Below are positions 1-8,260 of a stretch of 64,000 nucleotides of DNA, one piece after another. The notes under the pieces were generated by a model. The model was not told the origin of the DNA, searched no databases, and was given only the letters and a program-made list of their open reading frames with translations. The stretch comes from JACIYW01 sp014359745. Lineage in GTDB: Bacteria > Pseudomonadota > Alphaproteobacteria > Rhodobacterales > Rhodobacteraceae. The DNA lies in NCBI GenBank assembly GCA_050433985.1, contig JBNPWE010000009.1, forward strand, positions 82,825-146,824. Direction: 5' to 3'. Position 1 is the stretch's first letter, and each line of letters begins with the position of its first letter. Both the position numbers and the translations under genes were made by a program.

Positions 1-812
1 AGTTCGATGATTTCCGTCGTCATCTGTTCCTGTCGGGACTGGTTGAACAGGCGCGTCAGGTCACTGGATATCCGGCGAACATTCGTTTGTGCGCGCGCCA
101 TCGCGGCGGCCCGTGCCGCGCTTTCCGATGCAAACCCCAGCATCAGGGCTTCGCAGACCTCGGCAAAGACGTATTCCTCGGCCAGTGCCGCCAGCAGGTC
201 CGGGCGGGAAAGGGTTGTCTGTGCCCGGCTGCCGGGGTGCGGGGCAAATCGGCCAAAGTCGAAGGGCACCAGAGTTCGGCGTATCAGCCTCTGGCCCTGC
301 GGCTCTGCATCGGCAAAGAGAATGGCGATCCGGTCGTGCGAACCCTGCGCCACCAGGGAAAGGGCGGCATCGACGGTGCGGCTGGCCAGCGCCGGGATCT
401 CGGCCATGTGCGGGGCCATGTCGGCCGACCAGACAATGGTGTCCGGGGGGGTCTTTTCGCTTAGCGTCTGCAAGGTCCGGTGTCCGACCACCATGAGATC
501 GAGGTCCGTGGTCTGGCCCGACAGCGCGGCCTTGCTGATCTGGTCGCTGTAGTCGCCACTGAAGCCCTGCGCGGCGCCGGAGACGATCAGCAACGCCCGG
601 CCGCCCACCCGTAGGCCAGGTGCGGGGGCCGGGCCCGTCGCCAGCGCCCGGGCAAGGGCGCCCGCCACCGTTGCCTCATGCGCGCGCACGGCGTCAAGAT
701 GATGGCGCGCCTCTTGCTGATGACCCGCGGCGATGGCGCGCAAGGCGCCGACGATCCCCTCGATCTGCGAGATGTTGTCAAGCCGGGCCTTGATCTCTTC
801 GGGCCGGTTCAT
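1..812 (-). CDS. atpG: N-type F-ATPase gamma subunit (partial, cut by window edge)
   Basis: Gamma is the central rotor stalk that couples catalysis in the alpha/beta head to rotation of the c ring. The reading frame opens at an ATG at 812, starts MNRPEEIKARLDNISQIEGI and stays open to base 1 (about 270 codons). Both ends look like gamma helices: the N-terminal coiled-coil half and a C-terminal stretch ending MTTEIIEL, so only a few residues should be missing. The start overlaps the atpA stop in an ATGA arrangement, as at most junctions of this operon. It is the last gene of the N-ATPase order. Family assignment is firm. Coupling ion and direction are inferred from the c subunit. Confidence 0.9.
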   Translation of the reverse strand, partial: MNRPEEIKARLDNISQIEGIVGALRAIAAGHQQEARHHLDAVRAHEATVAGALARALATGPAPAPGLRVGGRALLIVSGAAQGFSGDYSDQISKAALSGQTTDLDLMVVGHRTLQTLSEKTPPDTIVWSADMAPHMAEIPALASRTVDAALSLVAQGSHDRIAILFADAEPQGQRLIRRTLVPFDFGRFAPHPGSRAQTTLSRPDLLAALAEEYVFAEVCEALMLGFASESAARAAAMARAQTNVRRISSDLTRLFNQSRQEQMTTEIIE

Positions 813-2329
813 GGCGCGCTGTCCTTGTCGGCACGACCGGCCGCGGCACGAACGCAGTCCAGAAGCGCGGCGCGCAGATCTGGCGTCAGCGTGGACGGAT
901 CGTCGCGAAATGCCTTCAGCGTCGGATCCGCCGCGATGATCGCGCCGAGGTGGTCCTTCAGCGGCCCGATCGCCCCGATCGGCAGATCATCGAGCAGGCC
1001 ATCCGCCGCCGCCGCCAGAATCGCCACCTGCGTCGCGGTTTCCAGCGGTTGAAACCGCCCCTGCGCCAGGATCGCGCCGATCCGTTCGCCGCGCGCCATC
1101 CGCGCCTTCATCGCCGCATCACCAAAGCCGCCAAAGCGGGCGAACATGCGTAATTCAAGGTATTGCGCGTAATCCAGCCGCATCCGCCCGGAGACCGATT
1201 TCAGGGCACCCGATTGCGCCTTGCCGCCAACCCGGCTGACCGACAGCCCGATATCGACCGCCGGCCGCTGGTTGGCGGCGAACAGCGCCTGCGACAGAAC
1301 GATTTGCCCGTCGGCAATCGAGATCAGGTTGGTCGGGATATAGGCCGAAAGGTTCCCCGCCTCGATCTCGGCGATGGGCAGGGCGGTCAGGGAGCCGCCG
1401 CCAAGACCCGCCGAAAGCTTTGCCGCGCGTTCCAGCAGCCGCGCATGCAGGTAGAAGATGTCGCCCGGATAAGCCTCGCGGCCCGGTGGCTGGCGCGACA
1501 AAAGGGCAAGCTCACGGTGCACCGCCGCATGTTTGGTCAGATCGTCGTAAACGATCAGCGCATGGCCGCCCCGGTCGCGGAACCATTCGGCCATTGACGT
1601 GGCGGCAAACGGGGCAAGCCAGCGCAGCCCCGGTTCGGCCGTGGCAGAGCCCACGACAAAGATCGTGCGCGCGAAAGGCCCCTTGTCGCGCACCGCCTCG
1701 ATCACCCGGCGCACGGCGGTGGCGCGCTGGCCGATCGCGACATAGATGCAGGTCACATCGCTGCCCCGCTGGTTCAGGATGGTATCGACCGCGATCGCGG
1801 TCTTGCCGGTGGCGCGTTCGCCGATGATCAGTTCGCGTTGACCGCGGCCGATGGCGAACAGCGCGTCGATGGCCAGGATGCCGGTGTTCAGCGGTTGTGC
1901 GACGAAATCGCGCTCGATGATGCCCGGCGCCGGGCGCTCGACCGGGGCGGTTTCGGTGGCGGCAATGGGCGGGCCGTCATCAAGCGGCCGACCGAGCGGA
2001 TCGACCACCCGGCCCAGAAGCGCCTCGCCCACCGGCACGCGCAGCAGCGCGCTGCTGCGCTCGACCGCGCTGCCTGCCTCCACCCCCTCCATCGGATCGA
2101 GGAACACCGCCTGAATCACGTCTTCGTCCAGTGCCAGCACATAGCCCAGCTTGCCGCTTTCGAACCGCAGCACCTCGCCCATCCGGGCCGAGGCAAGGCC
2201 GGAAACCTGCGCGATCCCGTCCGACACCGCCAGAACCTCGCCGCGTTCCTGCGCCTCGGGGCCGAGCGGCACGGCGAGCATCCGCGCGCGCAACTCGTTC
2301 AATGCGGCGGTGTCGGTCCTAGCCTTCAT
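809..2329 (-). CDS. atpA: N-type F-ATPase alpha subunit
   Basis: Alpha is the non-catalytic nucleotide-binding subunit of the F1 head. The 506-residue protein has the usual length. It contains the P-loop GERATGKTAIAVDTILNQRG, the downstream Walker B region LIVYDDLTKHA and the SLGGGSLTALPI-type segment of alpha chains. Its N-terminal region begins TDTAALNELRARM and is shorter and more divergent than in housekeeping alpha subunits, as expected for the N-ATPase branch. The gene overlaps atpF by a few codons upstream and atpG downstream, so it is translated within one polycistron. Alternative assignment as the housekeeping atpA is unlikely because the atpQ/atpR genes are in the same operon. Confidence 0.95.
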   Translation of the reverse strand: MKARTDTAALNELRARMLAVPLGPEAQERGEVLAVSDGIAQVSGLASARMGEVLRFESGKLGYVLALDEDVIQAVFLDPMEGVEAGSAVERSSALLRVPVGEALLGRVVDPLGRPLDDGPPIAATETAPVERPAPGIIERDFVAQPLNTGILAIDALFAIGRGQRELIIGERATGKTAIAVDTILNQRGSDVTCIYVAIGQRATAVRRVIEAVRDKGPFARTIFVVGSATAEPGLRWLAPFAATSMAEWFRDRGGHALIVYDDLTKHAAVHRELALLSRQPPGREAYPGDIFYLHARLLERAAKLSAGLGGGSLTALPIAEIEAGNLSAYIPTNLISIADGQIVLSQALFAANQRPAVDIGLSVSRVGGKAQSGALKSVSGRMRLDYAQYLELRMFARFGGFGDAAMKARMARGERIGAILAQGRFQPLETATQVAILAAAADGLLDDLPIGAIGPLKDHLGAIIAADPTLKAFRDDPSTLTPDLRAALLDCVRAAAGRADKDSAP

Positions 2330-3047
2330 TGCGGGCCACCTGTGCGATGCGGGTCAGATCGTGGCGAAGCGAATTGCCGATGCTGCCGTGACGGCCGCGA
2401 AGTTCAAGCCCGGCAATCAGGCCCGGATCGACGCTGACCGGCGGCGTGGTCTTGAAATAGGGCGCAAGGGCTGCCTGCACCTCGGCCGCCTCGCTGTCAC
2501 TGAGCGGCCTTGGCGCGATCAGTTGCGGGGTTTCGCTGTCGAAGAGGGCGCCCCGCCGGTCCTCTGGCAGGGTGGCGAGCACCTCGGCCAGCCGGGCGGC
2601 ATAGCCGGCAACGCGGCGATCCTCGGGCAGGCTCTGCATCAGCCGCTCGGCAAGGTCCAGCGCCAGGGCGCTTGCGCGGGCCAGTTGTTCGGCCTCGGCG
2701 CGCCTCTGCTCTGCGTGTGCCTCCTTGCGGGCGGCGGCCTTGATCTTTTCCGCCTCGTCGCGCGCCGCCTCAAGGATCGTCGCCGCCTGCGCCTCGGCCT
2801 CGGCGCGCGCCCGGGCCAGCGCATCATGACGGGCCGCCGCGGTTTTTTCGGCCTCGGCCCTTGCGTCTTCCCCGGCTTTGGCCGCCTCGGCCTTGGTCTT
2901 TTCGGCCTCGCTCAGCGTTCGCGCAATCTCGGCCTGCCGTTCGGCGATGATGCGGGCGACAGGTCGAAACAGGAAATGCCGCAGGATCGCCAGCAGGATC
3001 AGGACATTGACGGCCTGGAACGCAAGCGTGATCCAGTCAAATCCCAT
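2319..3047 (-). CDS. atpF: N-type F-ATPase b subunit with delta-like C-terminus
   Basis: This is the peripheral stalk subunit anchoring the F1 head to the membrane. The chosen ATG at 3047 gives 242 residues starting MGFDWITLAFQAVNVLILLA, a single N-terminal membrane helix. It is followed by a long charged Ala/Glu/Arg/Lys coiled coil (about residues 40-140). The last 70 residues, including DPGLIAGLELR, resemble the C-terminal domain of the delta subunit, and no separate atpH is present. N-ATPase operons are known to lack a separate delta gene and to have a longer b chain. The start lies a few bases after the atpE stop. An upstream in-frame extension would run antisense-like through atpE and was rejected. 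Confidence 0.9.
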   Translation of the reverse strand: MGFDWITLAFQAVNVLILLAILRHFLFRPVARIIAERQAEIARTLSEAEKTKAEAAKAGEDARAEAEKTAAARHDALARARAEAEAQAATILEAARDEAEKIKAAARKEAHAEQRRAEAEQLARASALALDLAERLMQSLPEDRRVAGYAARLAEVLATLPEDRRGALFDSETPQLIAPRPLSDSEAAEVQAALAPYFKTTPPVSVDPGLIAGLELRGRHGSIGNSLRHDLTRIAQVARNEG

Positions 3048-3052
3048 GCCCG

Positions 3053-3298
3053 CTACCCGACATAGGGGTTGGCAAAGAGCAGCAGCAGCGCGACGACAAG
3101 GCAGTAGATCGCCATCGTTTCGATCATCGCCAGCCCGACGAAGAGCGTGCGCGAGATCGTGCCAGCGGCTTCGGGCTGACGGGCGATCGCCTCCATCGCC
3201 GAGGCAACGGCGCGCCCCTCTGCCAGCGCCGGACCGATCGCCCCGAATGAAACCGCGATGGCGGCCATGATGACGCTGAGCGCCTCGATGCTGATCAT
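3053..3298 (-). CDS. atpE: N-type F-ATPase c subunit with Na+-site residues
   Basis: An 81-residue hairpin proteolipid that forms the rotor ring. Helix 1 carries PALAEGRA with Glu27, and helix 2 carries MIETMAIYCLV with Glu60, Thr61 and Tyr65. Measured from the carboxylate, Thr (+1) and Tyr (+5) fall where Ser66 and Tyr70 lie around Glu65 in the Ilyobacter tartaricus Na+ ring. Glu27 sits at the position of its Gln32. This is the double-glutamate pattern described for N-ATPases and points to Na+ rather than H+ binding, although the ion was not tested here. It starts at 3298 overlapping the end of atpB. Confidence 0.93.
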   Translation of the reverse strand: MISIEALSVIMAAIAVSFGAIGPALAEGRAVASAMEAIARQPEAAGTISRTLFVGLAMIETMAIYCLVVALLLLFANPYVG

Positions 3299-3990
3299 GA
3301 TGTTTCCTTTCCGCTAGGGGGCGTCGGCCTGCCGTCGCTGACAGCCGAGGCAATGAAGACAAGAGCCAGTGTCGCAAAGATATAGGCCTGCACCGCCCCG
3401 GTCAGCAGGTCGAGCGCCATCAGCGGGATCGGCACCAGCAGGCCCGCCAGCGACAGCACGATGCCAACCACGAAAACCCCGCTCATCACATTGCCGAACA
3501 GGCGCACCATCAGCGAGAAGGTTCGGGTGATCTGCTCGACCAGGTTCAGGGGCAGCATCACCCAGGACGGTTCGGCAAAGCCCTTCAGGTATCCGCCCAG
3601 CCCGCGCGAGGTGATCCCGAACCAGATCGTTGCCACGAACACGATCCCGGCCAGCGCGGCGTCGGTTTCCAGATGCGCGGTGGGCGGTTCGATCCCCGGC
3701 ACCAGCGACGACCAGTTGGCGGTCAGGATGAAGACGAACAACGTGCCGACCAGCGTGCGAAAGCGCGCCGGGTCATGCCCGACGGCGGCGCGGATCTGAT
3801 CGTCGAGGGCACCGACGACAAGCTCCAGCACCGCCTGCCCGGTCCCGGCGCGCGCGCCCATCCGCCGGGTCAGAAGCCACGACGCGACCCCCAGAAACAC
3901 CATGATGCCCCAGGTGATCACCACCGGTTGAGAGACCGCGACCGGCCCCACGGTGAAGGCGACGGACAGATCAAGCGGGCTCTCGGTCAT
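3295..3990 (-). CDS. atpB: N-type F-ATPase a subunit
   Basis: The a subunit is the membrane stator that provides the ion half-channels next to the c ring. The protein has 231 residues and several clear hydrophobic segments. The conserved helix MVRLFGNVMSGVFVVG contains the essential arginine, and a final hydrophobic helix around AYIFATLALVFIASAV matches the family. The N-terminus is short. The gene overlaps atpR upstream by ATGA (start at 3990) and atpE downstream, which implies tight translational coupling of the Fo genes. The family is certain. Membership of the N-ATPase branch comes from its neighbours. Confidence 0.94.
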   Translation of the reverse strand: MTESPLDLSVAFTVGPVAVSQPVVITWGIMVFLGVASWLLTRRMGARAGTGQAVLELVVGALDDQIRAAVGHDPARFRTLVGTLFVFILTANWSSLVPGIEPPTAHLETDAALAGIVFVATIWFGITSRGLGGYLKGFAEPSWVMLPLNLVEQITRTFSLMVRLFGNVMSGVFVVGIVLSLAGLLVPIPLMALDLLTGAVQAYIFATLALVFIASAVSDGRPTPPSGKETS

Positions 3991-4259
3991 GACCGCGCGC
4001 CTTTCAGCACCCGCGCCCGTGCGACCAGCACACCGATGGCGGCCGCAATCAGCGGGCCGGGTCCGGCCAGCGCGGCGAGGATCAGAAACCCGGCCAGCAC
4101 CGCCAGCCGTGCCAGTTGCAACACGACGGCGATCATCCGACCGGCCAGCATCATGTCCGCCACCCGCGCCAGTGAACGGAAATGCAGGGTGCCAACGCCA
4201 TAGCCCGCCAGGGCGGCCACCGGCACCTGAATGACCAGGGGGATCGCGGCCAGGCTCAT
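3987..4259 (-). CDS. atpR: N-ATPase accessory membrane protein AtpR
   Basis: A 90-residue protein with about three hydrophobic stretches, found only in N-ATPase operons. Its precise role is unknown; a part in c-ring assembly or in contacts with the a subunit has been suggested for the family. I chose the ATG at 4259 because it overlaps the atpQ stop as ATGA, matching the other junctions in this operon. Upstream in-frame ATGs at 4274 and 4289 would extend into atpQ. It contains conserved-looking arginines inside or near hydrophobic segments (HFRSLARVADMMLAGRM). Assignment rests on position, size and hydropathy more than on sequence motifs. Confidence 0.8.
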   Translation of the reverse strand: MSLAAIPLVIQVPVAALAGYGVGTLHFRSLARVADMMLAGRMIAVVLQLARLAVLAGFLILAALAGPGPLIAAAIGVLVARARVLKGARS

Positions 4260-4540
4260 TGCTCGTGCATCCATCTTAGTGCCAGCCACAGACCAAGGGC
4301 GGCCCCGGCCACGGTCAAGGCCGCCGCCAGCGTGATGCCCGAACCCAGCATCCGGTCAAGCCAGCCGCCAAGCAGGACGCCCAGCAGGATCGGCCCGACG
4401 ATGATCCAGCCCAGAACGCCGATCTGGGCGAAGCGCCGCCCAAGCGATGGCTCGGGGTCTTGCGCGGATCTGGTTTCGCGGTCGCTGGCACGGCGGGCGG
4501 CCTCGGTGATCCGGTCGGGGGGCTGGGGGGCCTCGGTCAT
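4256..4540 (-). CDS. atpQ: N-ATPase accessory protein AtpQ (AtpI/AtpZ-like)
   Basis: A 94-residue protein with a charged N-terminal half (many Arg/Glu, residues 1-35) and two C-terminal membrane helices around IVGPILLGVLLGGWLD and LAAALTVAGAALGLWLAL. This matches the AtpI/AtpZ topology and the AtpQ position between atpC and atpR in N-ATPase operons. AtpI-type proteins are thought to help ion supply or c-ring assembly; that role is family knowledge, not visible here. Start at 4540 overlaps the atpC stop. Together with atpR it is the diagnostic gene pair that separates this operon from a housekeeping F-ATPase. Confidence 0.83.
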   Translation of the reverse strand: MTEAPQPPDRITEAARRASDRETRSAQDPEPSLGRRFAQIGVLGWIIVGPILLGVLLGGWLDRMLGSGITLAAALTVAGAALGLWLALRWMHEQ

Positions 4541-4980
4541 CCGAATATCTCGCTTTCGTCCTGTTCCGGGGATGCGCCAGTGGTGGCCATGCGGCCCATG
4601 ATCTGCCGGATAGCCCTTGTGTGCAGGCGCGCCGCCTGGGAGCGTTTGGATCGCGCCGCCTCGGCCTGGGCGTCCTTTTGCGCATTGATGCGTGTTTCCA
4701 GCCCGTGCAGGTCGTCACCGATGACCGCCTCGCGGCAGGCGATGCGGATCGCCCTGCCCCCTTCGACCAGCATCACCCCGCCCAGCACCGCGCAGAATTG
4801 CCACGGCCCCGCCGCCCCGCGCCAGCGCACGACGCCTGACGAAAGCACGGTCATGAAATCGACATGGCCCGGCTGGATGCCAAAGCCGCCGCTTGCGTCT
4901 TCGGCGCGCAGCGACGCTATATCCGCCGCTTCGACGACCACCTGCAAGGGGGTGGTGATCTTCAGGGCCATCGCGGTCAT
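4537..4980 (-). CDS. atpC: N-type F-ATPase epsilon subunit
   Basis: Epsilon is a small central-stalk subunit that binds gamma and can inhibit ATP hydrolysis. The ATG at 4980 overlaps the atpD stop (ATGA) and yields 147 residues starting MTAMALKITTPLQVVVEA. It has the beta-sandwich region with HVDFMTVLSSGVVRW and a long basic helical tail rich in Lys/Arg/Ala that ends DESEIFG. An upstream in-frame extension lies inside atpD and is not credible. In N-ATPase operons atpC follows atpD at the 5' end of the operon, whereas in housekeeping operons the pair closes the operon. That order is seen here. Confidence 0.9.
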   Translation of the reverse strand: MTAMALKITTPLQVVVEAADIASLRAEDASGGFGIQPGHVDFMTVLSSGVVRWRGAAGPWQFCAVLGGVMLVEGGRAIRIACREAVIGDDLHGLETRINAQKDAQAEAARSKRSQAARLHTRAIRQIMGRMATTGASPEQDESEIFG

Positions 4981-6485
4981 CCGGCCTCCTTTGCTGGCCT
5001 GACGGGGGCATCTGTGCCGGGCGCCGCCGGTGCGGGGGCCGACTTTTTCGCCGCCCCCTGCCCCCGTGCCGCTTTTTCGCGCGCTTCGTCCAGGGTTCCG
5101 ATCATGTAGAACGCATCTTCCTCCCAATCGTCGCATTCGCCCTCGAGGATGGCCCGGCACCCCGCCACGGTATCAGCGGTGGTGACCGACCGGCCTTCCA
5201 TGCCGGTATAGGCGGCGGCGACAAAGAAGGGCTGGGTAAGAAAACGTTGCAACTTTCGCGCGCGCGCGACCAGGATACGTTCCTCCGTGCCAAGTTCCTC
5301 TACGCCCAGCAGGGCGATGACGTCGCGCAATTCATGGTAATGTTCGATGGCTTCGCGCACCTTTCCGGCGACGCGCACATGCTCTTCGCCCACCACCTGC
5401 GCATCCAGCAGCACCGAGGTGGTGGTGATCGGGTCGATGGCGGGATAGATCCCTTCGGACGCAAGCTGGCGTGACAGCACCACCATGCTGTCGATATGGG
5501 TGCTGATCGCACCAACCGCGGGGTCGGTGAAATCGTCGGCGGGCACATAGACCGCCTCGATCGCCGTGACCGAAGATCGCCCGACCGAGGCGATGCGCTC
5601 GTGCAGATCGGCCACTTCGGTTTCCAGCGTCGGCTGATAGCCCACGCGCGACGGCATCCGGCCCAGAAGCCCCGACACCTCGGCCCCCGCCTGAACAAAG
5701 CGAAAGACATTGTCCATCAGCAGAAGAACGTTCCTGCCGTCATCGTCGCGGAAATATTCCGATATGGTCAGGGCGGTCAGCGGCACGCGCCAGCGCGCGC
5801 CCGGCGGCTCGTTCATCTGGCCGTAGACCAGAACCGTCTGATCCAGCACCCCGGCCGTGCGCATCTCGTTGAGCATCTCATGGCCCTCGCGGCTGCGCTC
5901 GCCCACGCCGGCAAAGACCGAAATGCCATCATAACCCGAAACCATGGCGCGGATGAGTTCCATCACCAGCACCGTCTTGCCGACCCCGGCCCCCCCGAAC
6001 ATCGCGGCCTTGCCGCCCTGTGCCAGCGGGGCCAGCAGATCGAGCACCTTGATTCCGGTGGAAAACACCTTGACCGCGCCGGTCTGCCCCGACAGCGGCG
6101 GTGCGGCGCGGTGGATCGGCCTGCGGGGCGTATCATCGGGCAGGGCCGCACCATCGTCGCCGATTTCGCCCAGAACGTTCACCAGCCGCCCCAGCACGGC
6201 GGGCCCGACCGGCACCATGACCGGCCCCCCCGTCAACCGCACATCGGCTCCGCGCCAAAGCCCGTGGGTATCCTGAAGCGCCAGCGCGCGCACGCGGCGG
6301 TCGCTTAGCTGTGCCTGCACCTCCAGCACGATGCGCCGGTCGCCATCGTGTATTTCCAGGGCGTCATGGATCTGCGGCAGGGCGCCGTCGATCTCGATAT
6401 CCACAACCGGCCCGCGAATGGCAACGACACGCGCGACGCGGTCCGCGATTTCGGGTTCTGCCAAAGGGGCCTGCATACCCGACAT
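4977..6485 (-). CDS. atpD: N-type F-ATPase beta subunit
   Basis: Beta is the catalytic F1 subunit. This 502-residue protein contains the P-loop GGAGVGKTVLVMELI, the catalytic region GVGERSREGHEMLNEM with the general-base glutamate context, and VLLLMDNVFRFVQAGAEVSG as Walker B. It starts at 6485 and is the first gene of the minus-strand operon, reading away from the plus-strand phosphotransacetylase gene. The C-terminus has a poorly conserved Ala/Pro/Lys tail (about the last 35 residues, containing KKSAPAPAAPGTDAPV) after the family domain ends. Head position followed by atpC is the N-ATPase gene order. Because these operons are often transferred between lineages, a second housekeeping F-ATPase is expected elsewhere in the genome. 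Confidence 0.95.
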   Translation of the reverse strand: MSGMQAPLAEPEIADRVARVVAIRGPVVDIEIDGALPQIHDALEIHDGDRRIVLEVQAQLSDRRVRALALQDTHGLWRGADVRLTGGPVMVPVGPAVLGRLVNVLGEIGDDGAALPDDTPRRPIHRAAPPLSGQTGAVKVFSTGIKVLDLLAPLAQGGKAAMFGGAGVGKTVLVMELIRAMVSGYDGISVFAGVGERSREGHEMLNEMRTAGVLDQTVLVYGQMNEPPGARWRVPLTALTISEYFRDDDGRNVLLLMDNVFRFVQAGAEVSGLLGRMPSRVGYQPTLETEVADLHERIASVGRSSVTAIEAVYVPADDFTDPAVGAISTHIDSMVVLSRQLASEGIYPAIDPITTTSVLLDAQVVGEEHVRVAGKVREAIEHYHELRDVIALLGVEELGTEERILVARARKLQRFLTQPFFVAAAYTGMEGRSVTTADTVAGCRAILEGECDDWEEDAFYMIGTLDEAREKAARGQGAAKKSAPAPAAPGTDAPVRPAKEAG

Positions 6486-6865
6486 TTCTCCCGTCTGTCG
6501 CGACCGTGAAAAGGTGCTGCCTGAGAGGCATCATCGCGGATGGCCGCCGCAAATTCAACCGGCATTACATGCGGCAGATGTGCGCCGATGTGCTATGCCC
6601 GGGGTTGAACACCTTGGAGGCCGCTCTGTGGATGACTCAGATCAAGGCTTTTCCGGGCGGATGTGCTAGCTACAGCGCGTTCCGACCGACATTGCCTTTC
6701 ATGGAGGCAGCAATGCAGACCAAGCCAGCGCCCCGCCGCCCACCGGGAACGCAAAAACCGATTCTCCCCTGCCATGCGACGCGCCGGGGGCTTATGTGAT
6801 GCAGGCCTGACACATTTCCGTGCAAGGATTGCCGCGTACCGCCTCTCTACAACCCCAGGACCGAC
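6486..6865. promoter_or_regulatory. Divergent intergenic region with an FNR/CRP-like site
   Basis: These 380 bases separate the divergently transcribed atpD and phosphotransacetylase genes, and no convincing gene lies within them. The best motif is ATGACTCAGATCAA at 6632-6645. Read on the minus strand it matches 8 of 10 defined bases of the FNR consensus TTGAT-N4-ATCAA. No clear sigma70 promoter was recognised. A shared oxygen-responsive control region is possible but unproven. Confidence 0.3.
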
Positions 6866-8260
6866 ATGCAATATATCGAAAACAAGACTTTCGACGAAAT
6901 CCGCATCGGCGACAGCGCCGATCTTACCCGCACCCTGCGCCCGCAGGATATCGAACTGTTCGCGGTGATGTCGGGCGATGTTAATCCTGCCCATATCGAT
7001 GCCGACTATGCCCGCGACGACATGTTTCACCGCATCATCGCGCATGGCATGTGGGGGGGCGCGCTGATCTCTGCGGTGCTGGGCACCGAATTGCCGGGGC
7101 CGGGGTCGATCTTTGTCAGCCAAAGCCTGCGGTTCGACACCCCGGTCGGGGTGGGCGACACCGTAAAGGTGCACATCTCGGTCACGGCCAAGGATACCGC
7201 CAGTCACCGGGTCACGCTGGACTGCACCTGCACCAATCAGGCCGGACAGGTGGTGATCGACGGCGTGGCCGAGGTCATCGCCCCCACCCAGAAGCTGCGT
7301 CGCCCGCGCGTCATGCTGCCCGAGGTGCATCTGCACGAGCGCGGCGCGCAATATGACAAGCTGATCAAGGCGACCCACGATCTGGCCCCGGTGAAAACGG
7401 CGGTTGTGCATCCCTGCGATGCGTTGTCGCTGACCGGTGCGGTCGAGGCGGCGAAACTGGGCCTTGTAACCCCGATCCTGATCGGGCCGCGCACCAAGAT
7501 AGAGGCCACCGCCGCTGACGCCGAACTTGATCTGACCGGGCTGGAAATCATCGATGTGCCGCACAGCCACGCCGCAGCGGCCCGCGCGGTCGAACTGGTG
7601 CGGGCGGGCGGGGCGGCCGCGATCATGAAGGGCAAACTGCATACCGACGAACTGATGTCACCGATCATCGACGCCACGGCGGGCCTGCGCACCGAACGAC
7701 GGATGAGCCATATCTACGTCCTAGACGTGCCGCATTATCCCAAACCGCTGTTCATCACCGATGCCGCGATCAACATCGTTCCCGATCTCTGGGCCAAGCG
7801 CGACATCGTGCAGAACGCCATCGATCTGGCGCACGCGCTTGGGGTTGCGCAGCCGAAGGTGGCGATCCTGTCGGCGGTGGAAACCGTGACGCCAAAGATT
7901 GCCTCTACGATGGATGCGGCATCGCTGTGCAAGATGGCCGATCGCGGCCAGATCACCGGCGGGCTGATCGACGGGCCGCTTGCCTTTGACAACGCGATTT
8001 CCACGACAGCCGCGCGCGAAAAGGGCATCGTATCGACGGTGGCGGGAGAGGCCGACATTCTTGTCGTGCCGGATCTTGAGGCGGGAAACATGATCGCCAA
8101 GCAGTTGATCTATCTTGCCGGGGCCGAAGCGGCCGGTATCGTGATCGGCGCGCGGGTGCCGGTGATCCTGACCAGCCGGTCGGATGGCACACTGTCGCGG
8201 CTGGCGTCCTGCGCGCTGGCGCAGCTTTTCATCCACCACCACGCGCAGGTCATTCCATGA
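6866..8260 (+). CDS. Bifunctional MaoC-domain / phosphate acyltransferase fusion
   Basis: Predicted to move acyl groups between CoA and phosphate, with a fused hotdog domain that may hydrate enoyl-CoA. Residues about 10-135 form a MaoC domain with the hydratase motif VMSGDVNPAHIDADYA. Residues about 150-464 are a phosphotransacetylase/phosphotransbutyrylase domain (GGAAAIMKGKLHTDELM and GLIDGPLAFDNAIS). The 464-residue length matches proteins named bifunctional enoyl-CoA hydratase/phosphate acetyltransferase. The stop overlaps the acetate kinase start by ATGA, so the two enzymes should act in sequence: acyl-CoA to acyl-phosphate to ATP. Substrate could be acetyl-, propionyl- or butyryl-CoA. 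Confidence 0.88.
   Translation: MQYIENKTFDEIRIGDSADLTRTLRPQDIELFAVMSGDVNPAHIDADYARDDMFHRIIAHGMWGGALISAVLGTELPGPGSIFVSQSLRFDTPVGVGDTVKVHISVTAKDTASHRVTLDCTCTNQAGQVVIDGVAEVIAPTQKLRRPRVMLPEVHLHERGAQYDKLIKATHDLAPVKTAVVHPCDALSLTGAVEAAKLGLVTPILIGPRTKIEATAADAELDLTGLEIIDVPHSHAAAARAVELVRAGGAAAIMKGKLHTDELMSPIIDATAGLRTERRMSHIYVLDVPHYPKPLFITDAAINIVPDLWAKRDIVQNAIDLAHALGVAQPKVAILSAVETVTPKIASTMDAASLCKMADRGQITGGLIDGPLAFDNAISTTAAREKGIVSTVAGEADILVVPDLEAGNMIAKQLIYLAGAEAAGIVIGARVPVILTSRSDGTLSRLASCALAQLFIHHHAQVIP

Noticed and set aside
6593..7642. Minus-strand frame of 349 codons opposite the MaoC-phosphotransacetylase gene
   Set aside because: No ribosome site or domain; the plus-strand frame has strong family motifs over the same bases.
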